Shown here piece after piece: positions 13,853 to 20,519 of a DNA stretch of 21,159 nucleotides (the stretch's first letter is position 1; the number at the start of each line of letters is the position of its first letter). Location of the stretch: contig CAZANP010000029.1 of NCBI GenBank assembly GCA_964486555.1, positions 1 through 21,159 of the forward strand, given 5' to 3'. Source of the stretch: 4484-232 sp964486555 (GTDB lineage Bacteria > Thermotogota > Thermotogae > Thermotogales > Thermotogaceae). Both the position numbers and the translations under genes were made by a program. The notes under the pieces are model-generated. The model was not told the origin of the DNA and made no database searches. It was given only the letters and a program-made list of their open reading frames with translations.

Positions 13853-14796
13853 TTCTTCGCAGCGTGTTCTATGGCTATTGCAGCATCGGCAGCGGCAGTT
13901 ATTATCTGCCTTAGATTCTTCTGTCTAACATCTCCAACTGCATATATTCCTTTCGTTCTGGTCTCCATGTTCTCGTCGGTTACAACGTATCCATATCTAT
14001 CGATTTCAGCTAGGCCTTCCAAAATTTTCGAATTTGGATCCAACCCCACGAATATGAAAACGCCATCCGTTCTCAGAACTTTTTCTTCTCCCGTTTTAAC
14101 GTTCTGAACCACAACTTCTCTTACTTTCTCATCGCCTCTTATCTCTTTAAGGGTTGAATTGTACCAAACCTCTATCTTTGGATTGCTTAAAACCCTCTCT
14201 TGTAGGGTTTTCGCAGCTGTCAGAGTCTCCAGAAGCTGTATCATGGTGATCTTGTTCACTATGTTGGCGAGAAACGTTGATTCGTCACACGCGCTGTCTC
14301 CTCCTCCAACGACTACTATATCTTTCCCGGAGAACAGGTAACCATCACATGTTGCACAGTATGAAACACCCTTACCGTTGAACTCCTCCTCTCCGGGAAT
14401 TCCCAATTTCTTGGGATTCGCACCTGTTGCCACGATCACCACTTTAGCTTTCGTTTCCTTCCCATCGTCCAGAACGATCTTTTTGAACTCACCTTCGACT
14501 TCTATCCTCGTAGCTGTTGCATTGTAAAACTCCGCTCCAAATTGCCTGGCATGCTCCACGAATTTGCTGGCGAGTTCCTCACCTTTCACACCGGGAAAAC
14601 CCGGGTAATTTTCAACCAGATGTGTCAAGTTCACGTAGCCACCTTCTATATCTCTTTCAATAACGACTACTGAGAGTCCCGTTCTCCTTGCGTATATCGC
14701 TGCGGTGAGACCACCTGGCCCTCCACCAATCACCGCGACATCGTACTTTTCTTTGAGCTCTTCCGATTCTCCGGAGCTTATTTCGAAAAATTCCAC
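13840..14796 (-). CDS. trxB: Thioredoxin-disulfide reductase (FAD/NAD(P) enzyme)
   Basis: Cytosolic flavoenzyme that passes electrons from NAD(P)H to a thioredoxin-like partner. The 318 residues show the FAD-binding GGGPGG (24-29), VENYPGFPG, the redox-active CATC (147-150), the nucleotide-binding GGGDSAC (164-170), and the closing FAD motif GIYAVGDVR. The HRRxxxRA motif that grips the NADPH 2'-phosphate in E. coli TrxB is missing; this stretch reads MIQLLETLTAAK, which suggests NADH or dual use. GTG start at 14796 with GGGGTGAT in the end of the preceding gene, six bases from its stop, so it is translated with the protein disulfide oxidoreductase, its obvious substrate. A ten-residue N-terminal extension precedes the FAD motif. 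Confidence 0.95.
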   Translation of the reverse strand: MEFFEISSGESEELKEKYDVAVIGGGPGGLTAAIYARRTGLSVVVIERDIEGGYVNLTHLVENYPGFPGVKGEELASKFVEHARQFGAEFYNATATRIEVEGEFKKIVLDDGKETKAKVVIVATGANPKKLGIPGEEEFNGKGVSYCATCDGYLFSGKDIVVVGGGDSACDESTFLANIVNKITMIQLLETLTAAKTLQERVLSNPKIEVWYNSTLKEIRGDEKVREVVVQNVKTGEEKVLRTDGVFIFVGLDPNSKILEGLAEIDRYGYVVTDENMETRTKGIYAVGDVRQKNLRQIITAAADAAIAIEHAAKNYFG

Positions 14797-14802
14797 AGTT
14801 TA

Positions 14803-15471
14803 TCACCCCTTAGCCAGTCTTAGTACCTGTTCTACAAACTCTTTTTCAGGATAGGCTCCTATGAAGAATCTGTTTGGATCCCTATTTATGACAATATGTG
14901 GAACGGAGGAAACACCAAAGTCCTCACTCAGATCGAAGAATTCGTTGGCTTCTATCATCTCACTCACTATGTTTTCGTTCGCCAAAGCGATGTTGTGGGC
15001 CATGGAAACGGCTCTTGGACAATATGGACACGTTGGCGTTATGAAAACACTTATCCTCAAAGGTTCCTTTATCTCCGATAACTTCTCTATGGAATCCTGA
15101 GAAAGATTCGGCCTTGCTCCTTTTGAAAAGGCCATGATGGTTTGAAGAAGCGTCGGGAATTCGTGACCAGAAGGTATACCATAGAATCTAACACCAAGAT
15201 CTTTCCCATCTTTCATGAGAATGATGGTTGCAGGCACCATTTCCACACTGTACTTTTCTACTTCTTCCTTGTCTTCATCGAAATCTTTCACCTCAAGAGT
15301 TATTCTCGAGTCTATGGATGCGAGTTCCTCCAAAACCTGTTTTGTCAGGTCACAGTACTGACATCTTGTTTCATCTTCAGTCTTGAAGAAGACTATTTTC
15401 ACTTCATCCTTCATTTCCTTATCGAACATATCTTTAATTATTTTTACGTCTTTTTCACGTAATATAGCCAC
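14803..15471 (-). CDS. Protein disulfide oxidoreductase (glutaredoxin-like, two thioredoxin folds)
   Basis: A 222-residue member of the PDO family of thermophiles, which makes, reduces or shuffles disulfides in cytosolic proteins. Two thioredoxin folds are fused: the first (~1-115) has CQYC (Cys37, Cys40) and the cis-proline site EMVPATI; the second (~125-222) has CPYC (Cys148, Cys151) and SSVPHIV. Both redox centres are intact. The start is the GTG at 15471, with GGAGGTGA seven bases upstream; the TTG 15 bases earlier overlaps this ribosome binding site. The gene lies directly before trxB, matching the TrxR-PDO couple described for hyperthermophiles. A 43-bp gap separates it from the membrane-protein gene upstream; it contains no clear terminator. 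Confidence 0.93.
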   Translation of the reverse strand: MAILREKDVKIIKDMFDKEMKDEVKIVFFKTEDETRCQYCDLTKQVLEELASIDSRITLEVKDFDEDKEEVEKYSVEMVPATIILMKDGKDLGVRFYGIPSGHEFPTLLQTIMAFSKGARPNLSQDSIEKLSEIKEPLRISVFITPTCPYCPRAVSMAHNIALANENIVSEMIEANEFFDLSEDFGVSSVPHIVINRDPNRFFIGAYPEKEFVEQVLRLAKG

Positions 15472-15514
15472 TAAAATCACCTCCAAATATATTCTACTAA
15501 TTTGATCTAAATTT

Positions 15515-16006
15515 TTATCTCATTCTCAGTAACGATATTGTGACACCACCTACAACTAAAATGAAACCCATAATGAACATATTCAAGGTATGTATATTCA
15601 GAATTAAAAGGTGAAAAACAAAAAGTATGATTAGAGGTTCCAAAAAAACTGTCTTCATATTTCTTTTCAGATATCCTCGAGAGTACTCTCTTTTATCGTA
15701 TCCCATTGAAAGATACATCAATCTGAATCTTCTGTTTTCATTTCTAAGAACCTTAGAAGAGCAGTTCAGAAAAAAGAAACTTGACAAGACGAATATGAGT
15801 GGATATTTAACGAGTGATAAGGAAAATGCAACATGCTCTATTAGAAGCAAGAGGCCTATCGTCGTGAACTCGTTGAATATCTCGAAGGGTTTGAAAATAT
15901 CCCTTCTCTTCTTCAGTAATGCTGCATAAAAGAGTATTAGAGAAAGAACCCCTCCACCCAAGGAGCAGAGGGTTAGATTGAACATCATCGAAATCGCTTC
16001 TTTCAT
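15515..16006 (-). CDS. Membrane protein of unknown function between stomatin and PDO genes
   Basis: I do not recognise this 163-residue protein. It is very hydrophobic, with probable membrane helices at about 7-31, 46-66, 67-84, 119-138 and 140-158. A basic, charged loop (~84-115, SSKVLRNENRRFRLMYLSMG, then YDKREYSRGYLKRN) separates the third and fourth helices and likely faces the cytosol. There are two Cys (in TLCSLG and LNCSS) but no CxxC, so it is not an obvious redox carrier. The ATG at 16006 overlaps the stomatin stop as ATGA, indicating coupled translation and probably a functional link with stomatin/NfeD. A shape reminiscent of UPF0014/FetB-type membrane proteins was considered, but the length and motifs do not fit. 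Confidence 0.72.
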   Translation of the reverse strand: MKEAISMMFNLTLCSLGGGVLSLILFYAALLKKRRDIFKPFEIFNEFTTIGLLLLIEHVAFSLSLVKYPLIFVLSSFFFLNCSSKVLRNENRRFRLMYLSMGYDKREYSRGYLKRNMKTVFLEPLIILFVFHLLILNIHTLNMFIMGFILVVGGVTISLLRMR

Positions 16007-16917
16007 TCTTCTTGTTTCCCTTCCTCTTTTTTGAAGATCTCGGATATGGCTCCAAGACTTGCAAGAATCGAACTCGCTTCCATGGGAAGGAATATTTTCG
16101 TCGCTTTTCCGTTCGCTATCTCCTTCAGAGCTTCCAAGTATCTTATGGTTATGAGGTCCCCCGTTGGTTTTCCTTCATGAATTGCGTTGAATATCTTCAG
16201 TATCGCCTCGGCTTGACCCTCTGCCTCCACTATAACCTTGTACTTGTTGGCTTCTGCAACCTTTCTGATGGCTTCCGCCTGACCTTCCGCCCTCAATATT
16301 GCGGCGTTCCTCTCACCCTCGGCTTTCAGAATTTGCGCTTGTTTTATACCCTCTGCCTCAAGAATTGCAGCTCTTTTGGTTCTTTCAGCCTTCATCTGCT
16401 TGCTCATCGCTTCCATGATATCTTGTGGTGGGTCGATCTTCTTTATCTCGACTCTCGTTATCCTCACACCCCATTTATCGGTCGCTTCATCCAAAACTGT
16501 TCTGAGTTTGGCATTTATCTGCTCCCTCGATGTCAAGGTTTGATCGAGTTCTAACTCACCTATTACGTTTCTCAAGTTGGTCTGGGCGAGTTTTATTGTC
16601 GCCATTTCAAAATTTCGAACGTTGTAGATCACCCTGTAAGCATCCGTTACCTCGTAATAGATCACGGCATCCACCGTCACAACGACGTTATCTTTGGTTA
16701 TAACTTCCTGAGGAGGAACATCGATAACTTTCTCTCTCATGTCGACTCTTATCATTCTCTCAAAGAACGGTATGATGAGATGAAGACCGGATCCAACTTC
16801 CCTTTTAAACTTTCCAAGTCTTTCGATCAAACCTCTCTCGTAGGGTCTGACTATTCTTATAGCGCTGGCTGCAAACACTATGAGAAAAAACGCTATTACA
16901 ACAAGAAGAATCAGCAT
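16003..16917 (-). CDS. SPFH/stomatin-prohibitin family protein (QmcA-like)
   Basis: A membrane-anchored scaffold protein of the stomatin class, 304 residues. An N-terminal helix (1-20, LILLVVIAFFLIVFAASAI) is followed by the SPFH domain (~21-180): RIVRPYERGLIERLGKF, GLHLIIPFFERM, VIDVPPQEVITKDNVVVTVD and TRVEIKKIDPPQDI. Residues ~170-240 are an Ala/Glu-rich coiled coil containing three tandem 11-residue units (184-194, 195-205, 206-216) around ILxAEG. Bacterial stomatins oligomerise into membrane microdomain rings and pair with NfeD proteins, and here nfeD is immediately upstream with only two bases between them. ATG at 16917; GGAGG in the nfeD end is its ribosome binding site. Exact cellular role in this organism unknown. 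Confidence 0.94.
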   Translation of the reverse strand: MLILLVVIAFFLIVFAASAIRIVRPYERGLIERLGKFKREVGSGLHLIIPFFERMIRVDMREKVIDVPPQEVITKDNVVVTVDAVIYYEVTDAYRVIYNVRNFEMATIKLAQTNLRNVIGELELDQTLTSREQINAKLRTVLDEATDKWGVRITRVEIKKIDPPQDIMEAMSKQMKAERTKRAAILEAEGIKQAQILKAEGERNAAILRAEGQAEAIRKVAEANKYKVIVEAEGQAEAILKIFNAIHEGKPTGDLITIRYLEALKEIANGKATKIFLPMEASSILASLGAISEIFKKEEGKQEE

Positions 16918-16919
16918 GA

Positions 16920-17351
16920 TTACCCCTCCTTTCTTCTCACGACAACGTGTGCCCCTTCAACCTTGATGACCACGACTTTCTCCCCTTCCTCTATGACCTC
17001 ATCTTTTTCAGATAACGCTCTCCATCTGTCACCATTGACCTTTATGACCCCCGTTCCTTTAACGTTGTCTATCTTCTCTATAACTAACGCCTCTTTCCCC
17101 ACGATCTCGTCCACGTTTATTCTTCTTGGCGATTCTCCAACGAGCTTTTTCGCCAAAGGTCTTGTAAGAAGAACGAGAACGCCCGACGTCACGAGGAAGA
17201 CGATGGTTTGAGGAACGACTCCCCAGAACCATGATGTGAATCCTGCCGCCACAGCTCCCACTCCAAACCAGAAAATGAAGAAAGATGGTATGAAGATCTC
17301 TGCTATCATCAGTATGAGTCCTAGAATTATCCAAAATATGAAATTGCTCAT
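16920..17351 (-). CDS. NfeD-family membrane protein (short form)
   Basis: The 143-residue protein is the short NfeD type lacking the ClpP-like protease domain of long NfeD. Membrane helices lie at about 4-20, 23-44 and 48-65 (FIFWIILGLILMIAEIFIP, FFIFWFGVGAVAAGF, TIVFLVTSGVLVLLTRPL). The C-terminal OB-fold (~78-140) includes VDEIVGKEALVIEKI, GVIKVNGDRWRAL and VVVIKVEGAHVVV, a typical NfeD ending. Family members bind the partner stomatin, encoded two bases downstream. ATG at 17351 with AAGGGGG about eight bases upstream; 14 bp separate it from the RNase Z stop. Confidence 0.93.
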   Translation of the reverse strand: MSNFIFWIILGLILMIAEIFIPSFFIFWFGVGAVAAGFTSWFWGVVPQTIVFLVTSGVLVLLTRPLAKKLVGESPRRINVDEIVGKEALVIEKIDNVKGTGVIKVNGDRWRALSEKDEVIEEGEKVVVIKVEGAHVVVRRKEG

Positions 17352-17365
17352 CTGTCAAACCCCCT

Positions 17366-18208
17366 TCAGATGATGAACTCCTTCTCGGGATCGACGTACA
17401 TCACCTCGACACCTTCCAGATCTTTGAAATACTTCTTGATATATTTCTCGATCCTTCCGATGTACCTCGTTGATATGTGGTAAAGAATGACTTTTTTGAC
17501 ACCCGCTTTTTTCACAACTTCCACAACTTCTTCTATGGAGGCATGATTCTTGATCCTTCTGTCCCTGGAATTGAGGAAAGTACATTCATGAATCAGCAAA
17601 TCCGTTCCTTCCGCTTCCTTCGGATCGATAGCCAAGGAATCTCCCGTTATGGTCAGGATCTTCTTTTCATATTCTTCGGTTACAAAATCCCTTCCCATCT
17701 CTTTTACGAGTCTCACTATCTGCTTTTCATCGAGGTTCTTAAATTCCTCCTTTAGTTTCCTCCTGACTTCGAAAAGATGGTATCCAACACTCTTCTCGTT
17801 GCTGGTATGCCTTGTCTTGAAAGGAACGATGAACCTTTTAAATCCTCCAGCATCTCTCAAAAAGATCTTCTCACCGGGCTCAACAGGTTTGACTTCAAAG
17901 GCGAATCTGAGATCGGAGTTTGCTTTTAGAATGAAATTTATATACTCCTCAACGGCGTTGTTTCCTTTGGGATAATGTACTATTAAGGGTTTTTCTCTGT
18001 CTCCCATAGCGTTGTTCCTTGCGTTTATTATTCCCCAGAGTCCCGCTATGTGATCAACGTGACCATGAGTTAAAAAGATCCTTTTGAACGCGAATACTTT
18101 CGTTGCCATCCTTGTTGAAACACCTTCTCCCGCATCGAAAAGGATCCTTTCGGGAGCGTAGTACACCCACGTTGAAAAAAGCGCTTTTGAATATATCCAA
18201 AGCTCCAT
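17366..18208 (-). CDS. rnz: Ribonuclease Z (tRNA 3' endonuclease)
   Basis: Metallo-beta-lactamase-fold nuclease that trims tRNA precursors at the 3' side. The 280-residue protein has THGHVDHIAGLWG (His48, His50, Asp52, His53 bind two zinc ions), His134 in PFKTRH, Asp190 in ITGDS, His207 in IHECTF, His222 in NHAS, and His244 in YHIS. It is very like my memory of T. maritima tRNase Z, which is known to cut right after an encoded CCA and to have an unusual substrate-binding arm; the Lys/Arg-rich stretch at ~150-180 (RKLKEEFKNLDEKQ) lies there. ATG at 18208 is one base after the rplI stop, with AGGAGG in the rplI end as ribosome binding site, so the two are coupled. Confidence 0.95.
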   Translation of the reverse strand: MELWIYSKALFSTWVYYAPERILFDAGEGVSTRMATKVFAFKRIFLTHGHVDHIAGLWGIINARNNAMGDREKPLIVHYPKGNNAVEEYINFILKANSDLRFAFEVKPVEPGEKIFLRDAGGFKRFIVPFKTRHTSNEKSVGYHLFEVRRKLKEEFKNLDEKQIVRLVKEMGRDFVTEEYEKKILTITGDSLAIDPKEAEGTDLLIHECTFLNSRDRRIKNHASIEEVVEVVKKAGVKKVILYHISTRYIGRIEKYIKKYFKDLEGVEVMYVDPEKEFII

Positions 18209-18209
18209 A

Positions 18210-18659
18210 TCATTCCTCCTTCACTAGTTCTATTTCTACGGATCCCCTCACCCCTCCTGGCAGCTTCATTTCGATTCTGTATTTTCCCAACTCTTTCAGA
18301 GGTTTCTCGAGCTTTATCCACCTTTTGTCAACATCTATACCTGTCAACTCCGAAAGTTTCTCGGCTATGACATTCCCCGTCAAAGATCCAAAAAGTTTCC
18401 CAGATCCTCCAGCTTTAACCGTTATTTTATGAACCCTTTTCTTCAACTCCTTCAGTATATCTTCACTCTTCTTCCTTATTCTTTCTTCCTTCTCCATCTT
18501 CATTCTCAACTCGTTCTCCATACTCTTTAAAGCTCCTTCATCCAATTCTCTGGCGAGTCCTCTTGGTATTAAATAGTTTCTCGCATAACCGTCCGCCACT
18601 TCTTTTACATCACCTTTCTTGCCCAGTCTTGGCACATCTTTTAAAAGAATTACCCTCAA
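18210..18659 (-). CDS. rplI: 50S ribosomal protein L9
   Basis: L9 binds 23S rRNA at the base of the L1 stalk and helps keep the reading frame. The 149 residues show the diagnostic N-terminal domain MRVILLKDVPRLGKKGDVKE, then GYARNYLIPRGLA, the long linking helix (~40-75) and the C-terminal domain with IEMKLPGGVRGSVEIEL. The start is a TTG at 18659 behind GGAGGTGATAAA. L9 is usually encoded with rpsF, ssb and rpsR; here it leads the RNase Z/NfeD/stomatin directon instead. The leader is about 26 bases from the predicted promoter. Confidence 0.96.
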   Translation of the reverse strand: MRVILLKDVPRLGKKGDVKEVADGYARNYLIPRGLARELDEGALKSMENELRMKMEKEERIRKKSEDILKELKKRVHKITVKAGGSGKLFGSLTGNVIAEKLSELTGIDVDKRWIKLEKPLKELGKYRIEMKLPGGVRGSVEIELVKEE

Positions 18660-18675
18660 TTTATCACCTCCGCTT

Positions 18676-18704
18676 TTGATTCCTCGTTACAATTATCCTA
18701 TACT
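18676..18704 (+). promoter_or_regulatory. Probable promoter of the tatD-radical SAM operon
   Basis: TTGATT (18676-18681) and TATACT (18699-18704) are 17 bases apart and lie 60 bp upstream of the tatD start. The two divergent promoters share the interval 18676-18721, so polymerase binding at one may exclude the other. Confidence 0.6.
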
Positions 18705-18721
18705 CTTAGGAAGAGGGTCAA
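18692..18721 (-). promoter_or_regulatory. Probable promoter of the rplI-rnz-nfeD-stomatin directon
   Basis: On the minus strand TTGACC (18721-18716) and GATAAT (18697-18692) are 18 bases apart, placing the transcription start near 18685, about 26 bases before the rplI TTG. It overlaps the divergent tatD promoter almost completely. Confidence 0.65.
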
Positions 18722-18763
18722 GTTGAGGGAATGTATCAATTAGATCCCCCTGGAGGTGAAATT

Positions 18764-19537
18764 TTGAAACTTTTAGATACACACGCACATATTCACTTTC
18801 ATCAGTTCGATAAAGACAGGGAAGATGTTATAAGAAGAATCGAGGAAAAACTTGAACTTGTTATAAACGTTGGTATAGATGTTGAAGATTCAAAAAAGGC
18901 CCTGGAGATAACGAAAAGGAGCAACAAAATGCTGTGCTCAGTTGGGATACATCCTCACAACGCGAAGGATACTGACAGAAACCGCCTCGACATGCTGAAA
19001 GATCTGGCAAATTCAGAAAAAGTTGTTGCCGTTGGTGAAACGGGCCTTGACTACTATAGAAATTTTTCTCCCAAAGATGATCAGATAAGAATTTTTGTAG
19101 AACAGATTAAGATAGCTAGGGAACTGGAGAAACCCTTGATAATTCATGTTAGAGATTCTTTCGAAGATGTCTATTCGATACTCTCCAGAGAGACTCTTCC
19201 GAAACGAAGAGGAGTCATACACGCTTTCTCTGGAGATTACACATGGGCCAGAAAATTCGTGGATTTAGGGTTCTATCTTGGAATAGGAGGCCCCGTGACT
19301 TATCCAAAAAATGAGGCACTGCGGGATGCTGTGAGAAAAATAGGTGCCAGATACCTGTTACCCGAGACGGATTGCCCGTATCTTCCACCTGTACCCTACA
19401 GAGGCAAGAGAAACGAGCCCATATATGTTGAATATGTTATCCTGAAGGTGTCGGAGGTTCTGTTGATCGAACCAGAGAAATTATCAGAAATCCTACTTGA
19501 GAACGCGAGTAATCTCTTTCTGGAGGTGAAGGAATGA
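18764..19537 (+). CDS. TatD-family metal-dependent hydrolase/deoxyribonuclease
   Basis: A TIM-barrel amidohydrolase-fold nuclease of the TatD/YcfH/YabD type; members have 3'-5' DNA exonuclease activity and take part in DNA quality control. From the TTG at 18764 it has 257 residues with metal ligands His7 and His9 (DTHAHIHFHQFD), Glu92 (GETGLDYYR), the His of IIHVRDS, the His of VIHAFSGD and the Asp of ETDCPYLPP, followed by RGKRNEP. The TTG is chosen over the upstream ATG at 18731 because GGAGGTGA sits five bases before it and the protein then begins MKLLDTHAHIH, as the family does. Its last four bases overlap the radical SAM start (ATGA). Confidence 0.93.
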   Translation: MKLLDTHAHIHFHQFDKDREDVIRRIEEKLELVINVGIDVEDSKKALEITKRSNKMLCSVGIHPHNAKDTDRNRLDMLKDLANSEKVVAVGETGLDYYRNFSPKDDQIRIFVEQIKIARELEKPLIIHVRDSFEDVYSILSRETLPKRRGVIHAFSGDYTWARKFVDLGFYLGIGGPVTYPKNEALRDAVRKIGARYLLPETDCPYLPPVPYRGKRNEPIYVEYVILKVSEVLLIEPEKLSEILLENASNLFLEVKE

Positions 19538-20517
19538 GAGAGCCACCTTTTATAGTCGAGTACGAGATAACGACCGCTTGTAATTTCAGATGCATTCATT
19601 GTTACTGTAACGCCGGGAAGAAGCACCCGAATGAGTTATCCTTCGATGAGATAAAAGATCTCATACTTCAAGTGAAAGAAACTAGAGTGTGGGCCCTGGA
19701 CATCGTTGGAGGGGAGCCGTTGATTCATCCTAGAATCATCGATGTCTTGGCGTTCGCAAGGGAAGTAGGGCAAAGAGTTATGATAAACACCAACGGTTCA
19801 CTCGCGACGGAAGAGATGGTTAAGAAGATAAAGGAAGCGAATCCAGATGTTCTCATAGGAGTCTCTCTTGACGGACCGGATCCAGAAACGAACGATTTCA
19901 TAAGGGGCAAAGGAAACTTCGAGAGAGCCATAAGAGGAATCAAAAATTTCGTGAAGGAGGGTTTCAAAGTAACGATACTGAACGTCATAAACACGGTGAA
20001 CTGGAGAAAATTCGAGGATCTGGTGAAACTTTCCCTGAGTTTGAATGCTTCCTCAGTTTACGTTGACAGGTTCGTACCTGTGGGTAGGGGGAAGTTGAAC
20101 GCCCACATCTTGGATATGAGTGACGATGAATGGGTGGAAGCTATTGGATACGTCAGGGATATCGCTGAAAAGTATTCGAACAGGATCGTATTCTACATCG
20201 AAGATTCGATAGACGGTGAGCCGTGTTCCGCCGGAGTAACACATGCTTCGATACTTGTGGATGGAACCGTCGTTCCTTGTGGTCACTTCAGATATGAAAA
20301 AAAGTTCTACATGGGAAACATCAGGGAAAAGAGTTTCAAGGAGATCTGGGAGAGTTTCGACCCGAAAAAATTCTTTCCTGTTCCAGAAGAGTGCAAGGGA
20401 TGCCCATTCTATGGAGCAGAGGATTGCGAAGGTGGCTGTAAAGCCATATCGTACTTCAGATATGGAGGAACAGATAAAGTAGACAAGATAATCTGTAAGT
20501 TGAGGAAAGGAGAGTGA
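19534..20517 (+). CDS. Radical SAM/SPASM-domain enzyme, substrate unknown
   Basis: A 327-residue enzyme that should cleave S-adenosylmethionine at a [4Fe-4S] cluster bound by C16, C20 and C23 (CNFRCIHC); other radical SAM motifs are GGEPLIHP (59-66), NTNGSLA and SLDGPD. The C-terminus is a full SPASM domain with seven cysteines: C231-x12-G-x4-C249, then C287-x2-C290-x7-C298-x3-C302, and C321, so up to two auxiliary clusters are expected. SPASM enzymes include peptide-modifying maturases (PqqE, AlbA, anSMEs) and heme-pathway AhbC/AhbD/NirJ-like proteins; I cannot choose among them. No small precursor-peptide gene is visible nearby. ATG at 19534 with GGAGGTGAAG; it is coupled to tatD before it, and the gene after begins two bases past its stop. 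Confidence 0.93.
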   Translation: MREPPFIVEYEITTACNFRCIHCYCNAGKKHPNELSFDEIKDLILQVKETRVWALDIVGGEPLIHPRIIDVLAFAREVGQRVMINTNGSLATEEMVKKIKEANPDVLIGVSLDGPDPETNDFIRGKGNFERAIRGIKNFVKEGFKVTILNVINTVNWRKFEDLVKLSLSLNASSVYVDRFVPVGRGKLNAHILDMSDDEWVEAIGYVRDIAEKYSNRIVFYIEDSIDGEPCSAGVTHASILVDGTVVPCGHFRYEKKFYMGNIREKSFKEIWESFDPKKFFPVPEECKGCPFYGAEDCEGGCKAISYFRYGGTDKVDKIICKLRKGE

Positions 20518-20519
20518 GG

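Noticed and set aside
16012..16554. 180-codon plus-strand frame opposite the stomatin gene
   Set aside because: Shadow of the SPFH coding sequence; no ribosome binding site and unusual Phe/Tyr/Leu/Cys-rich composition.
19534..20517. RiPP biosynthesis cluster
   Set aside because: The radical SAM/SPASM enzyme is compatible, but no precursor peptide, RRE-type protein, protease or exporter is visible in the window, so the cluster type is not supported.
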